DNA from: Chitinophagales bacterium
GTDB lineage: Bacteria > Bacteroidota > Bacteroidia > Chitinophagales > Chitinophagaceae
Reading direction: 5' to 3'
Assembly (NCBI GenBank): GCA_015654495.1
Contig: JAATGW010000569.1
Span: forward strand, 1 to 8,450
Length of the DNA stretch: 8,450 nucleotides
Shown: positions 1 through 5,876 of the stretch, piece after piece
How the letters are laid out: each line of letters begins with the position of its first letter
Position numbering within the stretch: position 1 is the first letter of the stretch
Made by a program: the position numbers and the translations under genes
Notes under the pieces: generated by a model
What the model was told of the DNA's origin: nothing
Databases searched by the model: none
What the model saw: only the letters and a program-made list of their open reading frames with translations

Positions 1-150
1 ACGCGAAACCAAAACGAGTATATTAAATAATGCAAATGAAACAGCGATTCTACCCGTGCGGATCCCAACAATTCTTACGGAATAGGATAATGTGGTAATC
101 AGATTTATTACGACTGTGAGAACTAGAACTATGATTACCTGGTTTGTCAT
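1..150 (-). CDS. amj: Amj-type (DUF2837) lipid II flippase, N-terminal 50 residues only
   Basis: Partial gene: it starts with ATG at 150 and stays open for 50 codons to the left edge, so only the N-terminus is visible. The translation begins MTNQVIIVLVLTVV, a hydrophobic first membrane segment (about residues 4-20), followed by TTLSYSVRIVGIRTGRIAVS (19-38) and then SFALFNILVLVSR (38-50). The pattern LSYSVRxxGxRTGxxAxSxxLFNxxVLVSR is what I remember as the start of the Amj family, integral membrane proteins that flip lipid II across the cytoplasmic membrane as an alternative to MurJ. That function is family knowledge; only the N-terminal signature is seen here. No ATG, GTG or TTG occurs in frame between 150 and the upstream stop at 244-246, so this start is well determined. 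It lies on the same strand as the VOC gene and pyrD. Without the rest of the gene the call could be wrong, but a membrane protein is certain. Confidence 0.72.
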   Translation of the reverse strand, partial: MTNQVIIVLVLTVVINLITTLSYSVRIVGIRTGRIAVSFALFNILVLVSR

Positions 151-243
151 ATCTGATGAATAAAAACCCCAAACGTTTCCCGAATAGGTTGTTGACCGCG
201 TCTTTTCTCTGGGACATTCAAACTCTTTATCTGCACAGAAAAA

Positions 244-327
244 TCAATCAGAACTGATCCGCCACCCCAACCCGATAATATGTCCGTCAGGATCTTCAAC
301 AAACATTTCCCTTATGGCAATCGCTCT
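244..327 (-). pseudogene. Out-of-frame C-terminal relic of a second VOC/glyoxalase-like protein
   Basis: Just beyond the end of the intact VOC gene, in another reading frame that overlaps its last codons, the minus strand reads RAIAIREMFVEDPDGHIIG followed by LGWRISSD and a stop at 244-246. DPDGHIIxLG is the characteristic last strand of VOC-superfamily domains, where the acidic residue after the turn often contributes to metal binding. The stretch is far too short for a domain (about 27 residues), and the open frame extends only to a stop at 349-351. I infer that this is the remaining tail of a tandem VOC gene lost by deletion, or the true C-terminus of an ancestor frameshifted near codon 129 of the neighbour. 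The neighbour is already about normal VOC length and ends with its own PDG strand, which favours a second gene. The 20-residue frame from the ATG at 306 could in principle be translated. Confidence 0.5.
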
Positions 328-707
328 CCGAAACAATAACAAAGGCCGTCAGGCGCTACAAGGTAGAATACATTCCAGCTGGTTTCTCCATGTTTTTCAA
401 TTCCAAGTTCAGAAGCTTGTTTATCCCAGCCATATGAATTCAGTTCCTGCATTGTTTTCTCCACAGAGTCGACTTCAAAAAAACAGCCATCCTGAGTAGG
501 GTCGCCTCCATTTTCAGCAAGGCCAATCCTGATATTGTCCCTTTGAAGAATGGCCGTTTTTACGGGATTGTCGTTCCCGGATTCAAGTACAAAACCCATT
601 TTTGTTTCATAAAATGGCACGGCGGCGTCCACATCTGCAACAGGAAGATTCATTTTATCCTTTTGGTATGGCCAGGCATTTTTAAAAACTCCTTTAACGT
701 GTTCCAT
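312..707 (-). CDS. VOC superfamily (glyoxalase/bleomycin-resistance-like) protein
   Basis: A 131-residue protein, the usual length for a single-chain VOC protein with two beta-alpha-beta-beta-beta modules. The first module is visible at about residues 18-63 (MNLPVADVDAAVPFYETKMGF, then the strands TAILQRDNIRIGLAEN). The second runs from about residue 73 (DGCFFEVDSVEKTMQEL) to the closing strand VFYLVAPDGLCYCFGE (113-128). The pattern PVxDVxxAVPFYExxMGF is typical of small Bacteroidota glyoxalase-like proteins. Such proteins dimerise and bind a metal in a cupped site; members include glyoxalases, dioxygenases, epimerases and resistance proteins, so the substrate cannot be named. Residue 35 after PFY lies where the metal or cofactor pocket forms. 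It follows pyrD on the same strand with a 78-bp gap and has no clear promoter of its own, so cotranscription with pyrD is possible. A relic of a similar C-terminus lies directly downstream. Confidence 0.85.
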   Translation of the reverse strand: MEHVKGVFKNAWPYQKDKMNLPVADVDAAVPFYETKMGFVLESGNDNPVKTAILQRDNIRIGLAENGGDPTQDGCFFEVDSVEKTMQELNSYGWDKQASELGIEKHGETSWNVFYLVAPDGLCYCFGERLP

Positions 708-759
708 TTATTTATTGATTTGACATGAAAACGCTCCGTCAATCTTCAGCTAACGTATA

Positions 760-784
760 CCGGCACCTGTAAATAACCTGCCGG
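760..784 (-). terminator. GC-rich hairpin just after pyrD (possible terminator without U-tract)
   Basis: CCGGCA at 760-765 and TGCCGG at 779-784 are perfect inverted repeats with a 13-nt loop, starting two bases beyond the pyrD stop codon on the minus strand. No run of T follows on the minus strand, so this is not a canonical intrinsic terminator. It may be an RNA 3'-end stabiliser, a weak pause site or chance. Confidence 0.3.
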
Positions 785-785
785 C

Positions 786-1829
786 TTATTCTGAAAGGCC
801 CTGGCAGATTTTTTTAACGATTGCAGGGCCTTCATAAATGAATCCGGTCCAAACCTGAACAAGATCAGCACCAGCAATCATTTTTTCTTTAGCATCACCT
901 GCTGTAAAAATGCCCCCGCTTCCAATGATGGGGATTTTGCCACCTGTCTTTGAATGAATATAGTGAATCACCTCGTCTGACCTTGATTTTATCGGTTTTC
1001 CACTCAGGCCTCCAGCACCGATTTTCTCTGTTTCCGATGAAATCAATCCTTCGCGACTGATAGTTGTATTTGTAGCAACCAGGCCATCCAGGTTCAATTC
1101 TGTTGCGAGTTCAATAATATCGTCCAGCTGAGTTTTTTCGAGATCCGGTGAAATTTTCAGTAACAAAGGTTTGGGTGCAGAGTGGGTTTTATTGATTGCC
1201 TGGAGATGTGATAATATCTTCCGCAATGCATCTTTTTCCTGGAGGGCCCGCAAACCGGGAGTATTAGGAGAGCTTACATTTACTACAAAGTAATCCACAT
1301 AATCAAATAAGGCTATGAAACATGTTTCATAATCGCGCCAGGCTTCTTCGTTCGGAGTGTTTTTATTTTTTCCAATATTTCCTCCAACAATCATTTTCGC
1401 AGATGAAGACGGGCCTGTTTTTAATTTCCATTCGCGGAGCCGCTCAATTACTGCTTTTACACCCTGGTTATTAAAACCCATCCTGTTAATTAAGGCCTTA
1501 TCAACCGGAAGCCTGAACAGCCTTGGCTTTTCATTGCCTTCCTGAGGTAACGGGGTAACCGTACCAATTTCCACAAAACCAAAACCAAGGGATTCAAGCT
1601 CGTTCAGGTAAAGTGCATTTTTATCAAAGCCGGCCCCGAGACCGACAGGATTTTTAAAACGAAGCCCAAAAACTGTTTTCTCCAGGTTTTTGTTTGGCCA
1701 TTGAAAGTTGGAAGAGAGGCTTTTTCTCGCAACAGGAATACCGGAAATCAATCGCAGCGACTCCATTGAAAAATGATGAATCATTTCTGGATCAAACTGA
1801 AAAAGACATTTCCGGAGCAACTGGTACAT
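786..1829 (-). CDS. pyrD: Dihydroorotate dehydrogenase (quinone), class 2
   Basis: Catalyses the fourth step of de novo pyrimidine synthesis, oxidising dihydroorotate to orotate with FMN and passing electrons to membrane quinone. The 347 residues match the usual length of class 2 enzymes (E. coli PyrD 336). The N-terminal helical segment MYQLLRKCLFQFDPEMIHHF (1-20) is the quinone-tunnel/membrane-association region that marks class 2; class 1 enzymes lack it. The FMN barrel follows, with NPVGLGAGFDKN (60-71), EIGTVTPLPQEGNEKPR (87-103), NRMGFNNQG (115-123), and the active-site motif VNVSSPNTPGLR (183-194). In that motif Ser187 aligns with the catalytic serine of class 2 enzymes (class 1 has Cys). 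NTT (254-256), IGSGGI (302-307) and TGFIYEGP (328-335) complete the FMN phosphate and C-terminal signatures. The start at 1829 gives exactly the family's N-terminus. The gene diverges from the thiolase gene and no other pyrimidine genes are near, so it is a stand-alone pyrD in this window. Confidence 0.97.
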   Translation of the reverse strand: MYQLLRKCLFQFDPEMIHHFSMESLRLISGIPVARKSLSSNFQWPNKNLEKTVFGLRFKNPVGLGAGFDKNALYLNELESLGFGFVEIGTVTPLPQEGNEKPRLFRLPVDKALINRMGFNNQGVKAVIERLREWKLKTGPSSSAKMIVGGNIGKNKNTPNEEAWRDYETCFIALFDYVDYFVVNVSSPNTPGLRALQEKDALRKILSHLQAINKTHSAPKPLLLKISPDLEKTQLDDIIELATELNLDGLVATNTTISREGLISSETEKIGAGGLSGKPIKSRSDEVIHYIHSKTGGKIPIIGSGGIFTAGDAKEKMIAGADLVQVWTGFIYEGPAIVKKICQGLSE

Positions 1830-1992
1830 AACCCGCGAAGATAGTACAGAAATAATTTTTGCGATTGCCGGCGCCGCCTGAAAACGCGACAGGTGACTGA
1901 AATCTAATTAGTTGTTAATGCAACTAGTTTCAGATAAATTTATTATCTTTAAGTGTGAAAATGGAGTTCAGAAATCATTCAAATAAAACCTT
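1830..1992. other. Divergent intergenic region between pyrD and thiolase
   Basis: This 163-bp gap must hold the promoters of both pyrD (leftward) and the thiolase gene (rightward). Rightward, TATCTTTA at 1944-1951 matches 7 of 8 positions of the Bacteroidota -7 element TAnnTTTG, but no TTG sits at the expected distance upstream. Leftward, the minus strand reads TATTTCTG at 1854-1847, also 7 of 8, again with no -33 partner. The region also carries an inverted repeat TAGTTG-N6-CAACTA (1909-1926), the palindrome AACTAGTT (1922-1929) overlapping it, and a GC palindrome CGGCGCCG (1869-1876). Promoter assignments here are weak. Confidence 0.35.
1909..1926. repeat. Inverted repeat TAGTTG-N6-CAACTA upstream of thiolase
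   Basis: Perfect 6-bp arms separated by TTAATG, lying about 18 bp upstream of the best -7-like element of the thiolase gene. The 18-bp size and position fit an operator for a dimeric regulator, for example one controlling fatty-acid degradation, but short AT-rich inverted repeats occur often by chance and no regulator gene for it is seen. Confidence 0.3.
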
Positions 1993-3168
1993 ATGCAGGA
2001 CGCATTTATAGTCGCCGGTTTTCGTACCGCAGTAACAAAATCAAAGAGAGGTGGATTCAGATTTACGCGTCCGGACGATCTGGCTGTTGATGTTATAAAA
2101 GGGTTACTGTCATCTGTACCCGAACTGGATCTTGTGCGTGTGGATGATGTAATTGTAGGCAATGCTGTTCCAGAGGCCGAGCAGGGCTTACAGGTGGGAC
2201 GTATAATTGCCGCACGCGCGGTAGGGATTCATGCCCCCGGGATGACGGTGAACCGGTATTGCGCATCAGGCCTTGAAACAATAGCTATTGCCAGCGCTAA
2301 GATACGCGCAGGAATGGCTGACTGTATAATTGCAGGAGGAGTTGAGAGCATGACCATGGTGCCCACGGCGGGCTGGAAAACCGTACCTGCTTATTCAATT
2401 GCGAGTGAAGAACCGGACTATTATCTGAGTATGGGACTAACAGCGGAGGCAGTAGCCAAAGAGTACCAGGTCAGTCGTGAAGACCAGGATAAATTTTCTT
2501 TTGATTCGCACCGGAAGGCGTTAAATGCAATTCAGCAGGGTTATTTTAAACCGGGCATCCATCCTGTAAAAGTGCAGGAAACTTTTCTGGATGAAAAAGG
2601 AAAGAAGAAACAGCGGGAATTTGTAATTGATACTGATGAGGGCGTAAGGGCTGACACTACTCCTGAAGCCCTGGCGAAATTAAAGCCGGCATTTGCACTA
2701 AACGGATCTGTTACTGCAGGTAATTCATCACAAACGAGTGATGGTGCGGCTTTTGTTGTTGTGATGGGGGAAAAGATGGTGAATGAACTTGGGCTGACGC
2801 CAATCGGGCGACTTGTAAATGCTGTGTCAGCAGGTGTACATCCCCGTATCATGGGAATTGGCCCGGTTGAAGCTGTACCAAAAGTGCTGAAACAGGCTTC
2901 CATGCAATTAAACCAGATTGATCTGATCGAATTAAATGAAGCATTTGCCTCGCAATCGCTGGCTGTTATCAGAACTCTTGGTCTTGATCCGGAAAAGGTT
3001 AATATCAATGGGGGAGCAATTGCATTGGGCCATCCGTTGGGATGCACCGGATGTAAATTGACTGTTCAGCTGTTAAATGATCTGAAGCGACTTGATAAAA
3101 AATATGGAATGGTCACAGCCTGTGTTGGGGGCGGCCAGGGCATTGCCGGCATCATAGAAAGACTGTAA
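1993..3168 (+). CDS. Acetyl-CoA C-acyltransferase (3-ketoacyl-CoA thiolase, FadA-like)
   Basis: Cleaves 3-ketoacyl-CoA with CoA to acetyl-CoA and a shortened acyl-CoA, the last step of beta-oxidation; a cytosolic enzyme. The 391 residues are the standard thiolase length. All catalytic parts are present: nucleophile Cys90 in NRYCASGLET (87-96), the GGVESM loop (115-120), NEAFASQ (315-321), His347 in GGAIALGHPLGCTG (340-353), and the acid/base Cys377 in ACVGGGQG (376-383). GHPLGCTG rather than GHPLGxSGAR points to the FadA type over biosynthetic acetoacetyl-CoA thiolases (AtoB/PhaA), although an acetoacetyl-CoA substrate cannot be excluded. The start ATG gives the expected N-terminus MQDAFIVAGFRTAVTKSKRG. 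There is no strong Shine-Dalgarno, only the A-rich leader common in Bacteroidota. No hydratase/dehydrogenase (fadB/fadJ) or acyl-CoA dehydrogenase gene is adjacent here, so partners must lie elsewhere. It diverges from pyrD and ends 99 bp before the response regulator gene. Confidence 0.95.
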   Translation: MQDAFIVAGFRTAVTKSKRGGFRFTRPDDLAVDVIKGLLSSVPELDLVRVDDVIVGNAVPEAEQGLQVGRIIAARAVGIHAPGMTVNRYCASGLETIAIASAKIRAGMADCIIAGGVESMTMVPTAGWKTVPAYSIASEEPDYYLSMGLTAEAVAKEYQVSREDQDKFSFDSHRKALNAIQQGYFKPGIHPVKVQETFLDEKGKKKQREFVIDTDEGVRADTTPEALAKLKPAFALNGSVTAGNSSQTSDGAAFVVVMGEKMVNELGLTPIGRLVNAVSAGVHPRIMGIGPVEAVPKVLKQASMQLNQIDLIELNEAFASQSLAVIRTLGLDPEKVNINGGAIALGHPLGCTGCKLTVQLLNDLKRLDKKYGMVTACVGGGQGIAGIIERL

Positions 3169-3267
3169 TGTTTGACAAATGCGCAGTTTTTATTACCGGT
3201 TTCGGGTACAGATTTAAAAAAAATATTATTATCATTGTTCTGACATTCTTTTTTTTATAAAGATGAG
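3169..3267 (+). other. AT-rich intergenic region before the two-component genes
   Basis: A 99-bp gap, strongly AT-rich from about 3211 onward, with an A8 run near 3216-3223 and a T-rich run near 3249-3256 that could pair weakly as a terminator for the thiolase gene. It must also hold the promoter of the response regulator unless readthrough is used, but no good TAnnTTTG element with a TTG partner was found. The leader just before the regulator start (AAAGATGAG) contains no clear Shine-Dalgarno. Confidence 0.3.
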
Positions 3268-3918
3268 ATGATAAGAATATATATCGTAGAGGATCATGAA
3301 ATGTACCTTGAAGGCTTAACCCTTCTTCTCGAAAAATATCCTGGTTTCGAAGTTGAAGGCAGTTCCAGAGACGGAAAACATTTTCTGGAAGCATTACCCC
3401 AATTGGATGAGGATATTATCCTTTTACTTGATGTTCACCTCCCGGACACCGAACCGGAGGAATTAATGATCAGGGTCAGGGAGCTGAAGCCACGTATGCG
3501 CATTATTTTTCTCACATTAATGCGGGGCACGAGGTTTATTCATAAACTGATGAAATACAATATCCAGGGCTATATTCTCAAGAGCGCATCGATTGAGGAA
3601 TTGATGGAAGCCATGCGGATTGTTTATAATGGAGGCACGTTTTATTCAAAGGATATTGATATCAGTATTAAGGAAGACGATGCCCGTAGCACCATTATTA
3701 TCGATTCCAGGAAGATTGACGATATACTTACCCGCCGGGAACAGGAAATCCTTCAGTTGATTTGCAAGGAATTCAGCAATTCTGAGATAGCCGACCGTTT
3801 GTTTCTAAGCGTTGGAACAGTAGAAACCCACCGTAAGCGCATTATATCCAAATTAGGTGTCAACAATACGGTCGGACTGGTTAAATTTGCTATTCGCCAT
3901 GGTCTGATTAATGATTAA
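3268..3918 (+). CDS. Response regulator, NarL/FixJ (LuxR-HTH) family
   Basis: A DNA-binding response regulator of 216 residues, the normal size. The receiver domain spans about residues 1-122, with acidic pocket Glu8-Asp9 (VEDH), predicted phosphoacceptor Asp55 (ILLLDVHLPD, 51-60), Thr83 (IIFLT) and Lys105 (YILKS). A linker of about 30 residues follows, then a LuxR-type helix-turn-helix at about 152-212. The HTH has the classic LTRREQEILQLI opening (154-165) and a recognition helix in NSEIADRLFLSVGTVETHRK (171-190). Phosphorylation should promote dimerisation and DNA binding; its target genes are unknown. Its 3' end overlaps the start of the histidine kinase gene by 8 bp (3911-3918), so the two are almost certainly cotranscribed and translationally coupled, with the kinase as its partner. 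The regulator comes first, which is less usual than kinase first. Nothing appears truncated. Confidence 0.95.
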   Translation: MIRIYIVEDHEMYLEGLTLLLEKYPGFEVEGSSRDGKHFLEALPQLDEDIILLLDVHLPDTEPEELMIRVRELKPRMRIIFLTLMRGTRFIHKLMKYNIQGYILKSASIEELMEAMRIVYNGGTFYSKDIDISIKEDDARSTIIIDSRKIDDILTRREQEILQLICKEFSNSEIADRLFLSVGTVETHRKRIISKLGVNNTVGLVKFAIRHGLIND

Positions 3919-5791
3919 ACACTCTTCCTGCTCTCTTTCAGCTTACCGACTGCCGGCAAAATTATTCATGGTTTGCTGTTGTTGTTTTTTTCTTCATCTT
4001 GAAAATCTGGCTCAGTCCGATACTCAGGCAATAAAGAATCTTTATGATTATGTACTGGAACTGGACGAATCGAAACTTGATTCCATAAATATTTATGCGA
4101 AACAGATTGAAGACCGGTCATTGTCGGTCGGGTTTTATAAAGGAGAGCTGCTTTCGGCCCGGCTAAAAGGTATTCATGCTCAATACAATGGTGATTTTCA
4201 ATCCGCTATCAACTATTATCTGCGATGTCTCGAAATTTCCCGGGAAAAAAAACTGGAGGCTTATGAAGCCAGTGCGTTGAGCGATCTTGCTTATTTGTAT
4301 ATCTCCCTGAAAAATCCTGAAAAAGCAAAAGAATATTATCTTGAAACCGCGAAGATGGCAATGAAGCGTGGCGAGATAAATGGTATTGTAACTGATCTTT
4401 CCAATCTCGGCGGAATTTATAATAAGCTGGGTCAACCTGATAGTGCGATTTATTTTCTTGACGAAGCGATGCGTGTTTCTGCCGGCTTCACAAGTGAAAT
4501 TGATATGTCATCTCTCAGGAATAATATCGGGAATGCATGGTTTCAAAAGAAAGAATGGAGAAAGGCGCTGGAGTATTTCCGGATTAATTATTTACAAAAT
4601 TCACTTGCCAACGATAAAGATCTGCTGTGGTATGATGTATTGAATATGGGGGATGTTTTTATAGAAATTCAACAATTTGATTCTGCAAAAATCTTCCTTG
4701 ATAAGTCCATGGTTATTGCGGATGAGCTTCATTCAAAAAGTAAAAAAGCTGATGTTTACCAGCTGTTCGCAAAATATTATCAAAGACGTAATAATTATAA
4801 AGCTGCGTACGAGTCATTACAGAAATGGAACCAGATCGATACTTCACTGGTAAATGAAGAAACCCGGACCACTATTCTTGAAATGGAAGAAAAGTTTCAT
4901 TCAAGGCAGCGTGAACAGGAGAATAAATTATTGGTTACACGGATCGAAGCCGGCAGACTTCGGGCTAGAAACATGACGATTGCTATCCTTGGTATCGGTG
5001 CTCTTGCACTCGTAAGTGCCATTTTTTTCTATCTTATCCGCAAAAAGAATCGTAAGCTGGAAGATAAGAATCTCTTGATCCAGGAACAGAATTCAAGGCT
5101 TGCTGAGCTGAACTCTGAAAAAAATTCCCTGATAAGTGTTGTTTCCCATGATCTCAATACGCCGTTCTCAAGTATAAAAATGTGGATTCAGCTGATGGAA
5201 TCGGATCGTAAGGATATGCCTGAAGGACAGCAAAAAGCAGTTGACCGGATAAAAAGTTCAGTAGACAGCGGTTTGACGTTGATAAGAAATATTCTCGATG
5301 TGGAAAGAGCTGAAACAAATGGCCAGGTTATCAGTCTGGTGAAAACCCAGATTCCCAGGTTGGTGCAGGAAGTAATTGCAGATCATGAACCCGCTGCAGG
5401 TCAGAAGGAAATTACCATTCATTATGAAACAATCGGTAAGCCACTTGCGATTCTGACTGATGAAAATCTGCTCAAAAGGGTTTGTTCCAATCTTCTTTCA
5501 AATGCGTTAAAATTCACACCCAGAGGCAAGGGAATTTATATTGCCGTAATGGAAGATCCTGAAGAAATCCGGATCATTTTCAGAGATGAAGGTCAGGGAA
5601 TTCCGGCTGATGAAATGAAGTCGCTTTTTTCAAAGTACGGGAGAATTTCAACCGTTTCAACAGAAGGTGAGCGATCCACAGGATTGGGGCTTTCCATTGT
5701 TAAAAGAATTTTAACAGAATTAAATGGAAAGATCGATTGTGTGAGCAAACCCGGTACTGGCAGCACTTTCACGGTATCCTTACCAAAATAA
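3911..5791 (+). CDS. Sensor histidine kinase with periplasmic TPR repeats, HisKA class
   Basis: A 626-residue membrane sensor kinase, probable partner of the upstream regulator. Residues 1-35 form a signal peptide with an unusual CCCC stretch (22-25) in its hydrophobic core and likely cleavage after LAQ (33-35). About 80-315 hold roughly six TPR-like helix pairs, for example starting near 82, 121, 160, 200, 240 and 280, each with the GxxxxxAxxYY-like pattern (QYNGDFQSAINYY, 91-103). A coiled segment (315-352) leads to one transmembrane helix (355-376), then a cytoplasmic coiled coil (378-405). The catalytic core has the H-box VVSHDLNTPFSS (410-421) with phosphoacceptor His413, N-box NLLSNALKF (527-535), G1 DEGQGI (559-564), and G2 STGLGLSIV (589-597). 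It is complete. The TPR domain presumably senses a protein, peptide or envelope signal in the periplasm; the ligand is unknown. The ATG lies inside the regulator's last codons without a Shine-Dalgarno, consistent with coupled translation. Confidence 0.94.
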   Translation: MIKHSSCSLSAYRLPAKLFMVCCCCFFLHLENLAQSDTQAIKNLYDYVLELDESKLDSINIYAKQIEDRSLSVGFYKGELLSARLKGIHAQYNGDFQSAINYYLRCLEISREKKLEAYEASALSDLAYLYISLKNPEKAKEYYLETAKMAMKRGEINGIVTDLSNLGGIYNKLGQPDSAIYFLDEAMRVSAGFTSEIDMSSLRNNIGNAWFQKKEWRKALEYFRINYLQNSLANDKDLLWYDVLNMGDVFIEIQQFDSAKIFLDKSMVIADELHSKSKKADVYQLFAKYYQRRNNYKAAYESLQKWNQIDTSLVNEETRTTILEMEEKFHSRQREQENKLLVTRIEAGRLRARNMTIAILGIGALALVSAIFFYLIRKKNRKLEDKNLLIQEQNSRLAELNSEKNSLISVVSHDLNTPFSSIKMWIQLMESDRKDMPEGQQKAVDRIKSSVDSGLTLIRNILDVERAETNGQVISLVKTQIPRLVQEVIADHEPAAGQKEITIHYETIGKPLAILTDENLLKRVCSNLLSNALKFTPRGKGIYIAVMEDPEEIRIIFRDEGQGIPADEMKSLFSKYGRISTVSTEGERSTGLGLSIVKRILTELNGKIDCVSKPGTGSTFTVSLPK

Positions 5792-5814
5792 ACCCTGATA
5801 ACGAGTCGCTAAAT

Positions 5815-5846
5815 TTTTGCAACATCATTGCAAAATTGATTTTTTT
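5815..5846 (+). promoter_or_regulatory. Perfect 8-5-8 palindrome with T-tract: candidate operator and/or weak terminator
   Basis: TTTTGCAA (5815-5822), spacer CATCA, TTGCAAAA (5828-5835): a perfect 21-bp dyad, followed by a T7 run (5840-5846). It begins 23 bp after the kinase stop codon, so as RNA it could form a short hairpin plus U-run terminating the two-component operon, but the stem is AT-rich and the U-run starts four bases after it. Its right arm contains the TTG that serves as -33 element of the TonB-receptor promoter, which equally suits a repressor site. A Fur/Zur-family metal regulator would be a natural candidate given the receptor type, but the binding protein is not identifiable from sequence. 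Confidence 0.55.
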
Positions 5847-5857
5847 CCCTAGTTTTG
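5828..5857 (+). promoter_or_regulatory. Bacteroidota-type promoter of the TonB receptor gene
   Basis: TTG at 5828-5830, a 19-bp spacer, and TAGTTTTG at 5850-5857 match the Bacteroidota primary-sigma consensus (TTG at -33, TAnnTTTG at -7) at every defined position. Transcription would start at about 5861-5865, giving a 5' leader of only about 12-16 nt before the ATG at 5877, with AGGGA directly abutting the start codon. The -33 element is embedded in the right arm of the palindrome. Confidence 0.65.
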
Positions 5858-5876
5858 GCTGACACAAATACAGGGA

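Noticed and set aside
170..177. AACGTTTG on the minus strand as -7 element of the Amj gene
   Set aside because: One mismatch at a key T and no TTG at about 19 bp upstream; not strong enough to annotate.
151..243. In-frame extension upstream of the Amj start
   Set aside because: The frame is open back to 244-246 but contains no ATG, GTG or TTG, and the peptide does not look like a membrane-protein N-terminus.
2541..3047. 168-codon open frame on the minus strand inside the thiolase gene
   Set aside because: Antisense to a clear thiolase with intact catalytic motifs; its translation shows no recognisable domain and it is explained by codon usage of the real gene.
3172..3177. TTGACA after the thiolase gene as an E. 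coli-style -35 box
   Set aside because: No matching -10 or Bacteroidota -7 element at a suitable distance, and the host appears to use the Bacteroidota promoter type.
3930..4020. Kinase N-terminus with CCCC as a lipoprotein signal
   Set aside because: The residues before the cysteines (LFMV) do not fit a lipobox; an ordinary signal peptide cleaved after LAQ fits better.
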